Virus record (IMG/VR): IMGVR_UViG_3300034691_000044
Coordinates: 1 to 64,000 of that record
DNA: 64,000 bases
DNA from: a virus
Strand: one strand, 5' to 3'
The notes under the pieces were generated by a model. It did no database searches and had not been told where the DNA came from. It saw only the letters and a program-made list of their open reading frames with translations. The position numbers and the translations under genes were made by a program. Shown here piece after piece: positions 10,037-19,214 of this stretch (positions within the stretch are counted from its first letter, which is position 1; every line of letters begins with the position of its first letter).

Positions 10037-10054
10037 GGGGAGCCGAAGCTCCCC
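10037..10054 (-). terminator. Terminator after the major capsid gene
   Basis: GGGGAGC-CGAA-GCTCCCC, a 7-bp stem with tetraloop, reads into TTTTGGG on the minus strand, 20 bases after the capsid stop codon. A leaky terminator here would raise capsid mRNA over the downstream virion genes. Confidence 0.8.
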
Positions 10055-10073
10055 AAATGGTATTACTTTGCCG

Positions 10074-11264
10074 TTACAGGCGGGCTACAGTCTTGATCAG
10101 ACCGATGCGCTCGGAACGCAGGGTCATGAAGCCGTAGTACCACTTGATGGCCATGAAGCCCATCTCGCCATACGGGTCCAGACGGTCGGCGGTTTCAACG
10201 CCAGGCATCTTCTTGATGATCTTGAACTTGGTCGACTGGCCGTCGGTTTGGAAGCCGATGGTAGTGAACGAGCCTTGACCGATGCAGAGCATCGGGAACA
10301 CGTCGTACTTCACGCCGTCATCGTGGTTGGAAGCATCACCAACTTCGATGGCCGCGCCAGCGCCAGCCCACTTCAGCATTTCCGGCACGATGATGATGCG
10401 GAATTCATCGATCTGGCCGATTTCGCCGATCAGGGTTTCGCCACCGGCAGCATACTTCTCAACAGAGATGAATGCCGGGTTACCGTGCATATCCTTCATG
10501 CCTTTCAGCGTCGGGATCAGCTCGGAGCCGCAGTGCAGAGGACGGGCGCCCGGGATGGTGCGGGTGTCGGTCAGACGGGTGCCGTTGATCTGCGTGATAG
10601 TGCGCGGGGTACGGTTGTTGGTCAGCTGAATGCCCAGGCGCAGCAGGTCGTCGTAGGTGACCAAGTCATCTTTGCCGATAGTTGCGGTGCTGGTAGCGTC
10701 ACCGGCGTAACGGATCACGCCAGCGGCGTTGATCAGGTCGATTTGCAGAGCCGCTTCGGACATCTGGTGTGCACCGGTCACCATTTCACGGGTGATGTGC
10801 ATATCCAGTTCGGCATCGCTGTCGAAGTCCATCGATTCCTGGGTGAATTCGTCGTAGAAACCGAATTTTTCCAGGGTGCCTTCCAGCTCGATACGGGTGA
10901 AACCCACACGGTTAACACGACCGCCGTGTTCGGTCAGGGCCGGCAGTTTTCCCGGGATCAGACCGATGTCTTTGCTGGAACCGTACAGGTTACCGTTGGC
11001 GATTACGGCGCCGTTCGCATCAATACCCTGGTCGTTGACGTTGCGGTCGTCGAGCAGTGGGATGTAGTGGAACTTGGTGATCTTTTTACCCATGTTCTTG
11101 GGCATGGCGGTCACATCGGCCAGCTGGGTGAAGAACTGTTCACGACGAGCTTCGATCAGGGCTTGTTTCTGGTGAAACTCTTCGTAAGCCTGTGGACCGA
11201 TGCTCGAAGGGGTGCCCGGTGGGGCGTTGTAAGACATCGGTTTATAGACGTTTGGCGCTGCCAT
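10074..11264 (-). CDS. Major capsid protein (N4 gp56-like)
   Basis: A 396-residue protein that forms the icosahedral shell. The N-terminal part (MAAPNVYKPMSYNAPPGTPS, then YEEFHQKQALIEARREQFFTQ) and the motif KFHYIPLLDDRNVNDQGIDA are typical of N4 gp56. Codon use is strongly biased to C/G-ending codons, which fits the most highly expressed late gene. It is flanked upstream by a scaffold-like gene and downstream by a terminator, the standard capsid arrangement of this family. Confidence 0.93.
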   Translation of the reverse strand: MAAPNVYKPMSYNAPPGTPSSIGPQAYEEFHQKQALIEARREQFFTQLADVTAMPKNMGKKITKFHYIPLLDDRNVNDQGIDANGAVIANGNLYGSSKDIGLIPGKLPALTEHGGRVNRVGFTRIELEGTLEKFGFYDEFTQESMDFDSDAELDMHITREMVTGAHQMSEAALQIDLINAAGVIRYAGDATSTATIGKDDLVTYDDLLRLGIQLTNNRTPRTITQINGTRLTDTRTIPGARPLHCGSELIPTLKGMKDMHGNPAFISVEKYAAGGETLIGEIGQIDEFRIIIVPEMLKWAGAGAAIEVGDASNHDDGVKYDVFPMLCIGQGSFTTIGFQTDGQSTKFKIIKKMPGVETADRLDPYGEMGFMAIKWYYGFMTLRSERIGLIKTVARL

Positions 11265-11278
11265 GTCGGCGTATCCTT

Positions 11279-12424
11279 TTATCGTTTAAGGGTCTTCATA
11301 AAATCCTCGTCGCTCATAGCGAGAAACTTCGGATCTTTTGCTTCTTCAGTTGCAGTCGTTACACCCTTCGACGGGGCAGCAGCGCGACGGCGTTCTTCAT
11401 CAGCTTTTGGGGCTGCGGAAGGTTTTTTGCCCGGAGTTACCAGCTTTGTGACTGGACCCTTCGGGGCCGGGGCGTTAAAGGCGCCAGCAGCAGCCATTTC
11501 CTGGCCGATCTGGTTGTACACTTGCATCAGCGGTACACCTTTAAAGTTACCCAAAACTTGTTGGCGATTGACTTCGTCCATGACTTTGTCATAAACGCCG
11601 GATTCGACCTGTTCAGTGAGCTGAGCCAGCGATTGTGGGTGTTGACCCAACAGAGCTTGGGACTGTGTATCCCAATTCTTCATTTCGCCAACCAAACGAC
11701 CGAAGTGTTCGTTACCTTCCAGGTCACTGACAACTTCTTCGATGGCCATAGTTGCTTCAGACGGTGCCCGAGATTCCGAGCGGTAAGCTGCAACTTTGTC
11801 ATCGTCCAGTTCGTGGATGTCAATCTTGCTGTCTTTCAACAACTTGCCGATAGCTTCGGGCTTTCCAGCGAGCAAGTCAACTGCAAACGACAACTTTTCG
11901 TGGTCGAGCATGCCGTGTTGTTCCAAAACCTTCACATAAGACAGGTTTTTCTTATCGGCCGCACGTTTCTGCGAATAGTTGGCACCCATCTGGATAAGAC
12001 GGATAGCTTCGTCGACGTTCTTGACTTGCATGTCCCGGCCATTGGCCCGGATGGTCCCGAAGATACGTTCAACGCCTTCCGGCAAACCAGTAGAAGCAGC
12101 AGGCTCCGCCGCTACTTTGGGCTTTTCAGCTACGAGGCCATCAACCCCAACGTCGGCATCTTCGCCAAGCGGGTCAGAAAGGTCGTTAGCTGCTTGGCTT
12201 TCAGTACCTTTAACGCTTTCGCCCTGCGTTTCGCCTTCTTGCTCAGCTTCGGCGGTCGCATCAACGTCAGCAGAAACTTCTGTGCCTTCGACGGTGGCAG
12301 GTACTTCGGCAACAACGGTGGGTGCATCATCGGCAACAGCCTCGGAAGCGGCTTGCGCTTCTACTAACTTGGCGGGACCGGCAGACAAGAAGTCCGCATC
12401 AGACATAGAGAGGAAGTCGGCCAC
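11279..12424 (-). CDS. Putative scaffold/head assembly protein (N4 gp57-like)
   Basis: A 381-residue acidic protein with a disordered Ala/Glu/Val-rich region (about residues 20-110), a helical middle and a basic C-terminal tail. It lies immediately upstream of the capsid gene, the usual place of a scaffold, and its composition fits one. A short motif is repeated at both ends: FLSMSDADFLS near residue 4 and FLAMSDEDFMKTLKR at the C-terminus. Some N4 descriptions call the gp57 product a tape-measure or head-morphogenesis protein, so the exact role is uncertain. Confidence 0.8.
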   Translation of the reverse strand: MADFLSMSDADFLSAGPAKLVEAQAASEAVADDAPTVVAEVPATVEGTEVSADVDATAEAEQEGETQGESVKGTESQAANDLSDPLGEDADVGVDGLVAEKPKVAAEPAASTGLPEGVERIFGTIRANGRDMQVKNVDEAIRLIQMGANYSQKRAADKKNLSYVKVLEQHGMLDHEKLSFAVDLLAGKPEAIGKLLKDSKIDIHELDDDKVAAYRSESRAPSEATMAIEEVVSDLEGNEHFGRLVGEMKNWDTQSQALLGQHPQSLAQLTEQVESGVYDKVMDEVNRQQVLGNFKGVPLMQVYNQIGQEMAAAGAFNAPAPKGPVTKLVTPGKKPSAAPKADEERRRAAAPSKGVTTATEEAKDPKFLAMSDEDFMKTLKR

Positions 12425-12427
12425 GGC

Positions 12428-12769
12428 TTATTCCTCCAATTCTTCGATCAGGCGAAGATGAAGCTCTTCTTCGTGATCTTTCTTGGTGCGGCCTGCTACT
12501 TCACCGGCCAGGCGCACTTTGCGGAAGTAGGCGTTGAGCTGAGCAATGGCAGAGAGGTCGCGCACGACGTTGGTCTGACCCTGGGGAGTTTCACATGCGG
12601 GATCTGCAAGCATGAGGGTAAGTCGGTGCGACTCGCGCTCCATGTAGCCGGTCATGATCAGATCGTTGAAGTCGGGGTTGTTCAGCAGACTTTCGAGCTT
12701 ACGCGCCATTTCGATGCGTTCATTACACTGCTCGATGGTTACTTCGATTTCTTTAGTTGCATTGCCCAT
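12428..12769 (-). CDS. Small helical protein between portal and scaffold (N4 gp58 position)
   Basis: A 113-residue, mostly helical, charged protein with no cysteine-rich or membrane motif. It is separated from the scaffold-like gene by three bases and from the portal gene by a terminator hairpin. Function unknown; conserved position suggests a head assembly factor. Confidence 0.75.
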   Translation of the reverse strand: MGNATKEIEVTIEQCNERIEMARKLESLLNNPDFNDLIMTGYMERESHRLTLMLADPACETPQGQTNVVRDLSAIAQLNAYFRKVRLAGEVAGRTKKDHEEELHLRLIEELEE

Positions 12770-12794
12770 TTGGGGTGCTCCTGAGTGAATTAAA

Positions 12795-12815
12795 GGGGAC
12801 TTCGTTTGAAGTCCC
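12795..12815 (-). terminator. Terminator after the portal gene
   Basis: GGGACTTC-GTTT-GAAGTCCC gives an 8-bp stem that continues into CCCCTTTAATT on the minus strand, between the portal stop and the next gene. Confidence 0.7.
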
Positions 12816-12833
12816 GCATATTACCGCTTGTCG

Positions 12834-14987
12834 TTACGCAGCGCCAGGTTTATTCATCTGACTTGCTTCTTGTTGCCGGATAGCTGATTGAACTGCCTGC
12901 AACTGTGCCTGCCCTTGGTGCTGTTTGTCCATAAGCTCCTTATCGCGTTCCTGCTTAACACCGGTCTCCTGTTCCAGGAAGTCGAGGTTGGTTTTGTCGG
13001 CGTTTGCGTTGAGTGCGTTGGCCTTCGCAACTTCAGTGCCCTGCTTGACCTGATGCAGTTGGGCATTGGACCCGAACTGCGCGGCGCGGGCTTGTTCAGT
13101 TACAATCTGCGCCTGCAACAAGGCAAGTTCCAGTTGTGCTTTTTGCTGTGCAACGGGATCAGGTTGTGGTTGATAGTCCTCAATCTTCTTGGCCAAGTCC
13201 GGCATTTTACGCAAGCGTGCAATGTCTGCCAGGATGATTGCGGTTACTTCCCAGCCTACGTTAGGGCCGACAGTTTGCAGCATGAAGGACAGCTCTTGCG
13301 CCTTGGCGTTGTCCTCTTCTGCTGTGGAAATGCCCAGGCTGATGTCGAAGTTACCGGCCAGGTCGTCGCGTCGGATATCCACGAACGAATCGTTGGTCAC
13401 CCGGATAACTTCCTTGTCCTCCAAGAACACTGCGTTCATGGCGATCATCTTGCGGCCTGCTTTCACTACACCGGCAGCGAGCCGTCGCAGAATGCCCAGC
13501 TCCCGCTTCGACGCCGCGTCCAAAGCACCACGCACACCAGTGGCAGTATCGCCCAGCGATGAACCACTCAAGCCAGCAGAGAAAGCCTGGACACCGGTCA
13601 TTGCTTCAGCTTGCTGGTTTTGCGCTTGCAACATCTGCCACGCCGACACAGGAATTTCCTGGAAGGTGTGCATGTGGATCGCCGACCGTGGATCATTGCC
13701 CGGGTTGAACTCGTAGTCACCACCTTCGACAAACTTGCGTTTGTTCGGGGCGTCGAGCGCACCCTTTGCAATACCAGTCTGCCCATTGGCCGACTTGGCG
13801 AACACATCAATCATGCCGCGCTGAATTGCCCCAACAGTCTTCTGGTTTTCGATCAGCAACGAGCCATCACTTTCGCCATACACCGATTCGTAAACCGGAA
13901 GGTAGGGGATTGCAACGAAGGGCAGTTTCTCGTCAGGGAAGGGGTTTGCTTCCATACGGATCAGAACATCACCGACCCAGGTGGCAACAAACGGTTTTAC
14001 TTCTCCGGAGCCGTCAATATCACGGAAGCCCCAGTATTCGTAAGCAACCATTTTAGTACGAGCTTTATCCTCGAAGTTGAAGGTTTTATCCTTCACATTC
14101 ACATCGAAATCAGGCTCGGACAGTGGTTGTGCCTTATCAGTGACAATTTTGTCCAGGTTCTTGTAGCGGCCGTCCTTTTGTAGCTCAGACTTGCTTGTCA
14201 GGAACTTGTGTACGATAAAGCCGGCGTTTTCCAGAATACCCTTGCAGGTTGGATCGACGATTATGTTCTTGTGGGAAATCACCTCCAATGTGGGGTGGTT
14301 CTGAATTACATCCTCTTGTTCCTCCTGAATCTCCCCAACTTGCACAGGAGCATAGGCAACCCCGTCGGTTTCATACGTTTCGTGGGCAAGACGATAGCCT
14401 TCATCCACTTCGTAATATTGCGATGGTGATTCGGCCTTGAGCCGGTCCAGTTCCTGCATGATCTGCATGTATTCAGGATTTTGAGTCAGCTCGTACTGAG
14501 GCACCCAGCGTTTGACCTTCTTGACCTCGCGCAACCAGCCGGTCTTGAGGAACGCCACGCCCGTATCAACAGCGCAGCGTACCATCGTATCGATTAGATG
14601 TTGCTTGTCGATACGGGTGTTCATCTGGTTGTTGAGCAGCAGACCGTTCTGCATAGCAGCGTTCCGATCTTCCCAGGTCACTGGCTTCAGTTCAAAGATG
14701 TCCGGAGACGACAGGAAAGGTTCGGACAATGAGGCATATCGCCACTCTGCCTGCTGACGAATCAGCTTAGGTTGTGCCTTGGACTTGTTCGCCGCCTTTG
14801 GTGCTGCGCCTTTACCCTTGGTGTGGAGATAATCCAACCATTCATCAATCAAGGCCACTTGGCCGCGGTGTGCGGTGGCAGAGTTCTCGACATCGAGTTT
14901 CAGTTCTGCCAAGGTTGGTTCGTGTGACCAATCTGTCAGTTTGTGCTGGTTCAGTGTATCCAGCGGTTGTTGTTCATCTTGTGCCAT
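12834..14987 (-). CDS. Portal protein (N4 gp59-like)
   Basis: A 717-residue portal that forms the ring at the capsid vertex through which DNA is packaged and ejected. ATG 14987 is chosen because AGGGG is eight bases upstream; a GTG six bases earlier is possible. The core shows the portal pattern of N4 and related podoviruses: SEPFLSSPDIFELKPVT, NIIVDPTC, VAIPYLPVYESVYGES. The last 120 residues form a Gln/Ala/Lys-rich coiled coil, as in the barrel of long portals. Confidence 0.92.
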   Translation of the reverse strand: MAQDEQQPLDTLNQHKLTDWSHEPTLAELKLDVENSATAHRGQVALIDEWLDYLHTKGKGAAPKAANKSKAQPKLIRQQAEWRYASLSEPFLSSPDIFELKPVTWEDRNAAMQNGLLLNNQMNTRIDKQHLIDTMVRCAVDTGVAFLKTGWLREVKKVKRWVPQYELTQNPEYMQIMQELDRLKAESPSQYYEVDEGYRLAHETYETDGVAYAPVQVGEIQEEQEDVIQNHPTLEVISHKNIIVDPTCKGILENAGFIVHKFLTSKSELQKDGRYKNLDKIVTDKAQPLSEPDFDVNVKDKTFNFEDKARTKMVAYEYWGFRDIDGSGEVKPFVATWVGDVLIRMEANPFPDEKLPFVAIPYLPVYESVYGESDGSLLIENQKTVGAIQRGMIDVFAKSANGQTGIAKGALDAPNKRKFVEGGDYEFNPGNDPRSAIHMHTFQEIPVSAWQMLQAQNQQAEAMTGVQAFSAGLSGSSLGDTATGVRGALDAASKRELGILRRLAAGVVKAGRKMIAMNAVFLEDKEVIRVTNDSFVDIRRDDLAGNFDISLGISTAEEDNAKAQELSFMLQTVGPNVGWEVTAIILADIARLRKMPDLAKKIEDYQPQPDPVAQQKAQLELALLQAQIVTEQARAAQFGSNAQLHQVKQGTEVAKANALNANADKTNLDFLEQETGVKQERDKELMDKQHQGQAQLQAVQSAIRQQEASQMNKPGAA

Positions 14988-15023
14988 TTGCACATCCCCT
15001 AAACCAGTAAAGAGAGCATATTA

Positions 15024-15449
15024 ATGGAAATCGTTAGACTTCACTCGGATTTAATCACACCTATGCGTGGGACCGAAGGCGCCGCAGGTTATGACCTGTT
15101 CATGCCCGCAGCCGGTGACAACATGGGTAGCCCTGCCAAACTTGTCGGTCTTGGTTTTGCTGCCAAGGTTCCTGCCGGTTACGTTGCCTTGATTCTGCCA
15201 CGTTCCAGTGCAGGTGTGAAACATGGCATTCACCTGGGCAATACCGCAGGCGTAATCGACAGCGATTACGAAGGTGAATGGAAAGTGAACGTCCGGGGCC
15301 GGCCAGGTGATGTTGTGCAATGGGCCGCAGGCGAGCGCCTGTTTCAGTTCATCGTAGTACCGATCGGCACACCTGAGCTGGTATTCGTAGACAAGTTCAG
15401 CGAAGCGAGTGATCGCGGTATCGGCGGATTCGGCAGCACCAATAGCTAA
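15024..15449 (+). CDS. dut: dUTPase (dUTP pyrophosphatase)
   Basis: Hydrolyses dUTP to dUMP and pyrophosphate, keeping uracil out of phage DNA and supplying dTMP precursor. All five trimeric dUTPase motifs are present in 141 residues: AAGYDLF (20-26), LPRSSAG, GNTAGVIDSDYEGE, ERLFQFIV and the C-terminal RGIGGFGST arm that closes the active site. The gene is on the plus strand inside an otherwise minus-strand virion block, divergent from portal and convergent with the next gene, with a bidirectional terminator behind it. It was probably inserted as a cassette. Confidence 0.96.
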   Translation: MEIVRLHSDLITPMRGTEGAAGYDLFMPAAGDNMGSPAKLVGLGFAAKVPAGYVALILPRSSAGVKHGIHLGNTAGVIDSDYEGEWKVNVRGRPGDVVQWAAGERLFQFIVVPIGTPELVFVDKFSEASDRGIGGFGSTNS

Positions 15450-15454
15450 AAGAA

Positions 15455-15474
15455 AGGGGACCGATTGGTCCCCT
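15455..15474. terminator. Bidirectional terminator between dUTPase and the gp67-like gene
   Basis: AGGGGACC-GATT-GGTCCCCT with A-rich bases on the left and T-rich bases on the right, placed between two convergent stop codons. Confidence 0.85.
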
Positions 15475-15480
15475 TCTTCG

Positions 15481-16146
15481 TTATGCCCAGCCGCCTCGAC
15501 TGTGATGGCCCATGTCCTGTTGGTAACTCAGGTCAAAGCCACCTTCTTCCAGGCGGTTGCACTCCGCATTGAACAACCCGAGGAACGCATTCGTGCGGTA
15601 GGTTCCGTCGGTCAGGCCCACTGGGGTGTGCAACCGGCTGGCCACATACAAACAAAGTGCCCACACGTACATCACCGGCAAGTCCACGTCGATCATTTCA
15701 GGATCAATGTCCCCGTAACAATCCCCAATTTTCTTGGGCAGTGAGCGGTACTGCACTGTCACAACCCGTAGTGGATGAACCTGGCGCAGGTAAGCCGGCA
15801 CCTCCATGAGCATGGCCGAGCGGAAGTTTACGCCGCGGTCAGTGAAGGTGTTCACCGGGATCGTATTGCCACATTCATCCGTTACGTCATGCAGTTGCAT
15901 GAAGCGACCGCGTACCTGGGCGTCGAACTTGCTCAGGTCGTACTCGCCAATGGCCGGGTCGATAGGCACTTCGACCTTACCGATCTGGAATTTGAAGCGA
16001 GTGTTCAAGTCGACCAGCCCTTGGTTCATCACGTCGACGATTGCCTGGTATTTATCCGGACTGATCTTCTTCGTGACCTTATCGATGCAGCTCAGTTGAT
16101 TCAGCTCAGTTGTTTCCATCTGGCTGAAGATGGTCGAGAGTTTCAT
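15481..16146 (-). CDS. Tail/connector protein (N4 gp67-like, about 25 kDa)
   Basis: A 221-residue protein directly downstream of the large terminase gene, the place of N4 gp67, a virion protein of the neck or tail. Visible landmarks are KVEVPIDPAIGEYDLSKFD, the segment DRGVNFRSAMLMEVPAYLRQ and a C-terminal helical region with YVWALCLYVASRL. This layout resembles adaptor proteins that bind the portal, but assignment rests mainly on gene order. Confidence 0.8.
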   Translation of the reverse strand: MKLSTIFSQMETTELNQLSCIDKVTKKISPDKYQAIVDVMNQGLVDLNTRFKFQIGKVEVPIDPAIGEYDLSKFDAQVRGRFMQLHDVTDECGNTIPVNTFTDRGVNFRSAMLMEVPAYLRQVHPLRVVTVQYRSLPKKIGDCYGDIDPEMIDVDLPVMYVWALCLYVASRLHTPVGLTDGTYRTNAFLGLFNAECNRLEEGGFDLSYQQDMGHHSRGGWA

Positions 16147-16153
16147 GTTTACC

Positions 16154-17815
16154 TCACACTAAGTAATTGGAAAGCGGGCTTGCTGTGGATACGTCGTCAT
16201 CATCCCACATTCCGCCGCCCGTGCGATGATCAATCTCCTGGGCAGTCGGGGCAATTGGCTTCATCACCGAGAGCATCGAGATGGTGTCGATGAAGTCGTC
16301 TTTCTTCGACCGGAACCCGGAACTGGAAGCAAGACTGATCTCGTTCATCATTTCCATCATGATCGACCCCGTTTTGTGCTCAAGAGGGAAGTAGATCTTG
16401 TGCAGCTTGAACAGTGGGATCACGGTATTAAACCGGACCATCTTGTTCGTGTTCGGACGAATACCCGGCTTACTGCTGTTCCCTTCGCTGGTCAGGTTGA
16501 AATAGATGTTCTTCTGCATCATCTGGTCCTGAATCCAAGGAATGAAACCAGATTGTTGACCAGACACCTCCACACCCACACCAAGAGGACGCCAACGCGA
16601 AACCAAGGTGAAAAGATCAGTGATGTTGGCCGACATGTCCTGCCGTTTGCAGATACCGTCCACCCAATACCAGTCGCCGTTGTAGTTGTATGCCCACACG
16701 CTGATTACGCTGAAGTCCGCCGATTGCTTCTCGGATGTGGCGAAGTCCGTCGTGATGTAGAAGTTGAAGTTGGATTTGAAGTCCAGCACGTTCTTGTGCT
16801 TGTACCAGCCCACCTCCCCGTCTTGAATCAGCCGATCCTCTTCGGACATGATGCGAAGCATCAGTTCCTGGTTGAATGTGTCGACTTTGCCCACCTTCAC
16901 CGCAGTCTCGTACTTCTTCTTCACGAAGCTGAAGGTGAAACGATCAGCCCATGCTCCGCAGAAGTCTTCCTCTGCACAAGGGAACTGATTGCACACAGGA
17001 TACACGTTGACGCGCCAGGCCCCCGACTCGACCGCTTTATACAGCGGATCTTTGGCGTTGAAGGGTGTACCCGACCAAATGATCATGTTTCGCTCAGGAT
17101 GCAGTGCGTGGTCGACCGCCTTGTAGATTGTGTCTTCAACCGCAGCAATTACCGTCGGAGATCGTGCATCATCATCGGACAGCAAGTCATCGAGTACGGC
17201 CAGGCGTGGCCGCTTGCCCATTTCCTTGGAACCCCGGACACCGGTCTTGGCGCCGTAACCTTTGACGATGAAGATGTCCCCATCCAGGTTGCGGAACTTC
17301 CAGCGCATATCCGTGAACTCGGTGCCATTAGGACAGTCAGGCGCCTTCTTCGGCATGTACTTCTGCAAGAAGTCGCTCTCTTCGTAGCGGAACTCCAAGT
17401 TCTTGCGCATGTTCTTCACGCCGTTCTCCATGGAGTCCGAGACGTATAGAGCCAGCTCAATCCGGCCGAAGTTAGGCAGACCGCCGTACATTCCGATGTA
17501 AAGGAATAGATATTCCCCCATCAGTGTGGTCTTTGCCGCACCCCGGAACACCATGTTCGCCAAGCGGGGGAACTTATTCAGTTCGCCCTTTTCGTCATAC
17601 TCAATGTCGTCAATGTTGTCTAACATCTTCAAGTGGAGCACAGGCGTTTCGTTTTCCTCACCTTGCCCACCATTCACCAGCTTAATGAAGGTCACGAACT
17701 CCAAAGCGAACTGACTTGGCACGTAGCGGGGGTCGATGCTGTAATCGACATTATCCAACCAGCTATCCACCGAACGCTGCACTTCATCGACGGGAACTTC
17801 AACAACGGCTGTCAT
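16154..17815 (-). CDS. Terminase large subunit (N4 gp68-like)
   Basis: Motor ATPase and nuclease that pumps DNA into the procapsid and cuts the concatemer. In 553 residues the ATPase shows the atypical Walker A VFRGAAKTTL (about 89-98), typical of this lineage, a Walker B with LAVLDDLLSD near residue 205, and SGTPFN as coupling motif. The nuclease part has ITTDFATS near residue 355 and DDFIDTISML near 510, which carry metal-binding aspartates. Start ATG 17815 overlaps the stop of the upstream gene by four bases. Confidence 0.95.
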   Translation of the reverse strand: MTAVVEVPVDEVQRSVDSWLDNVDYSIDPRYVPSQFALEFVTFIKLVNGGQGEENETPVLHLKMLDNIDDIEYDEKGELNKFPRLANMVFRGAAKTTLMGEYLFLYIGMYGGLPNFGRIELALYVSDSMENGVKNMRKNLEFRYEESDFLQKYMPKKAPDCPNGTEFTDMRWKFRNLDGDIFIVKGYGAKTGVRGSKEMGKRPRLAVLDDLLSDDDARSPTVIAAVEDTIYKAVDHALHPERNMIIWSGTPFNAKDPLYKAVESGAWRVNVYPVCNQFPCAEEDFCGAWADRFTFSFVKKKYETAVKVGKVDTFNQELMLRIMSEEDRLIQDGEVGWYKHKNVLDFKSNFNFYITTDFATSEKQSADFSVISVWAYNYNGDWYWVDGICKRQDMSANITDLFTLVSRWRPLGVGVEVSGQQSGFIPWIQDQMMQKNIYFNLTSEGNSSKPGIRPNTNKMVRFNTVIPLFKLHKIYFPLEHKTGSIMMEMMNEISLASSSGFRSKKDDFIDTISMLSVMKPIAPTAQEIDHRTGGGMWDDDDVSTASPLSNYLV

Positions 17816-18504
17816 TGGGGGGCCTCGATCTCAAACGGCAAGCGCTGCGCCGCCACATCCTTGGCATTCGCGAACCCGCCTTGGATATGCAACCGCTGCT
17901 GGTCAGCCAGATCCTGCATCTGCTTGCGCACAGCCGCCATGGTGTCGCCCACTTCCTCGGAAACGTCCAGGGTGATCTTGGTCTTCTCCGGCTGCTTAAG
18001 TTGCACCAGCACGCTGTTGAGCGCCTCCACGCGCACCTTCTCGCTGGCAGCATTCATGCCCAGGTCAAATTGAGCGTTCAGCGCCTGCTGATACATGTCA
18101 GCATTGCCGACCCACGCCGGGATCAAAGCCTGCTCCATGATCTTCGTCACGAGCTTCGACTTCTTGAACGCACTCACATAGCTGCTGATATCCTTCTGGC
18201 TTACGCCCCGGTTCACAAAGTCCTGGTACTTCGCCGGGAACGTACCGATATACGCATCAATGTCGCTCTTGTTCATCATCTTCTGCGTGACGAACTTCAC
18301 CGCAGCCAAATAACTCTCCAGCTTGAACTTCCCTTCCCGCAAGACAGACGTGTGCCCAATCATTCGCTCACGATACGCTTCCGCCAGGTTAGGGTCAGCC
18401 AACAGCGCATTGACCCCATCCATGACCTCTTGCGTCACATTGCCCCGGAACTGCGCAGGCAATGCTAGCTTGAAGTCATCGGGGCTCATTACCTCGGTAC
18501 TCAT
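17812..18504 (-). CDS. Conserved protein upstream of terminase (N4 gp69 position)
   Basis: A 230-residue all-helical protein (MSPDDFKLALPAQFRGNVTQ start; C-terminal coiled coil with VRVEALNSVLVQLKQP). It overlaps the large terminase gene by four bases, so both are translated together. The position suggests a packaging partner such as a small terminase subunit, but no DNA-binding motif is obvious and that role is inference only. Confidence 0.78.
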   Translation of the reverse strand: MSTEVMSPDDFKLALPAQFRGNVTQEVMDGVNALLADPNLAEAYRERMIGHTSVLREGKFKLESYLAAVKFVTQKMMNKSDIDAYIGTFPAKYQDFVNRGVSQKDISSYVSAFKKSKLVTKIMEQALIPAWVGNADMYQQALNAQFDLGMNAASEKVRVEALNSVLVQLKQPEKTKITLDVSEEVGDTMAAVRKQMQDLADQQRLHIQGGFANAKDVAAQRLPFEIEAPQ

Positions 18505-18740
18505 GCAGCACCGCCAGTATGTGCCAAGGCAGAGATCTTCAAGCAGTGCTCAGCACGCTCTACTGCATGCTTTGCCGTATCTCGGCGTGATGTAGCCAAT
18601 GCCAGTGCTTGTTTGGCATGGACCAGCTGTCCTTGTGCCAATGCCTGCGCATCCACAGCATTACGCAGTCCTTGGGCAGCATCTGCCACAGTCAGCGGCA
18701 ACACGTCAGCAAACTCGTTATACGGATCTTTTGTGTTCAT
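18501..18740 (-). CDS. Small helical protein of the packaging operon
   Basis: 79 residues, Ala-rich and predicted helical from residue 18 to 70. ATG 18740 preceded by GGAGAGGGT is taken as the start. It overlaps both neighbours by four bases, as do all genes from 17.8 to 19.0 kb. Function unknown. Confidence 0.7.
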   Translation of the reverse strand: MNTKDPYNEFADVLPLTVADAAQGLRNAVDAQALAQGQLVHAKQALALATSRRDTAKHAVERAEHCLKISALAHTGGAA

Positions 18741-19036
18741 TCTACCCTCTCCCACCCTTTGATGAAGTCTTCGTGCTCAACATGCCAGATGTTGGCCCGC
18801 TCGTAGCCGATTGGCCCATTCACTTCCGCTCGCTGCACGACGACCCAGTCACCTTCCTTCACCTGATCCCAGGCACCGGTAATGAGCTGAACCTCCACAT
18901 TGAACTCCGAATCGAACCTTAGCATACCGGTATTTGCCAAAAGGCGAAACCAATAAGGTAAGGGGTCGAATGCACCGCCGAGTCTTGCCGCGATGTAGGA
19001 ATAGGGCTTGTCTGCCCGCTTGTACTTGTCCGCCAT
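18737..19036 (-). CDS. Conserved hypothetical protein, first gene of the minus-strand late block
   Basis: About 99 residues (MADKYKRADKPYSYIAARLGG), with WDQVKEGDWVVVQRAEVNGP suggesting a small beta-barrel. An in-frame ATG at 19072 would add twelve residues; neither start has a clear RBS. As the promoter-proximal gene of the late operon it marks where leftward transcription begins, facing the early region. Function unknown. Confidence 0.65.
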   Translation of the reverse strand: MADKYKRADKPYSYIAARLGGAFDPLPYWFRLLANTGMLRFDSEFNVEVQLITGAWDQVKEGDWVVVQRAEVNGPIGYERANIWHVEHEDFIKGWERVE

Positions 19037-19154
19037 GGGAAAGCCGTCCGTCGATAGAATATAGGGGATCATATACCGTTCGTCGCAGTGGGTGGGAAAT
19101 TTTCATAGACAGGTGAATGCAGGACATATGTAGTGGCCACAGCCACAGCCGACC

Positions 19155-19167
19155 ACCCCCCCGGGGT
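19155..19167 (+). promoter_or_regulatory. Hairpin with 5-bp stem and 3-base loop in the divergent early/late gap
   Basis: ACCCC-CCC-GGGGT lies in the 230-base gap between the leftward late operon and the first rightward early genes. N4 vRNAP early promoters have this geometry (5-7 bp stem, 3-base loop). No start-site box is recognisable, so this is only a candidate. Confidence 0.3.
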
Positions 19168-19214
19168 CCACTTGCTTTCCATTTTCCTCAATGGCTGCGC
19201 TACTGTGTCTGTAC

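Noticed and set aside
9339-11594. 751-residue plus-strand open frame over the capsid genes
   Set aside because: Antisense shadow of the coiled-coil, gp55-like, capsid and scaffold genes, which have RBSs, terminators and recognisable sequences on the minus strand.
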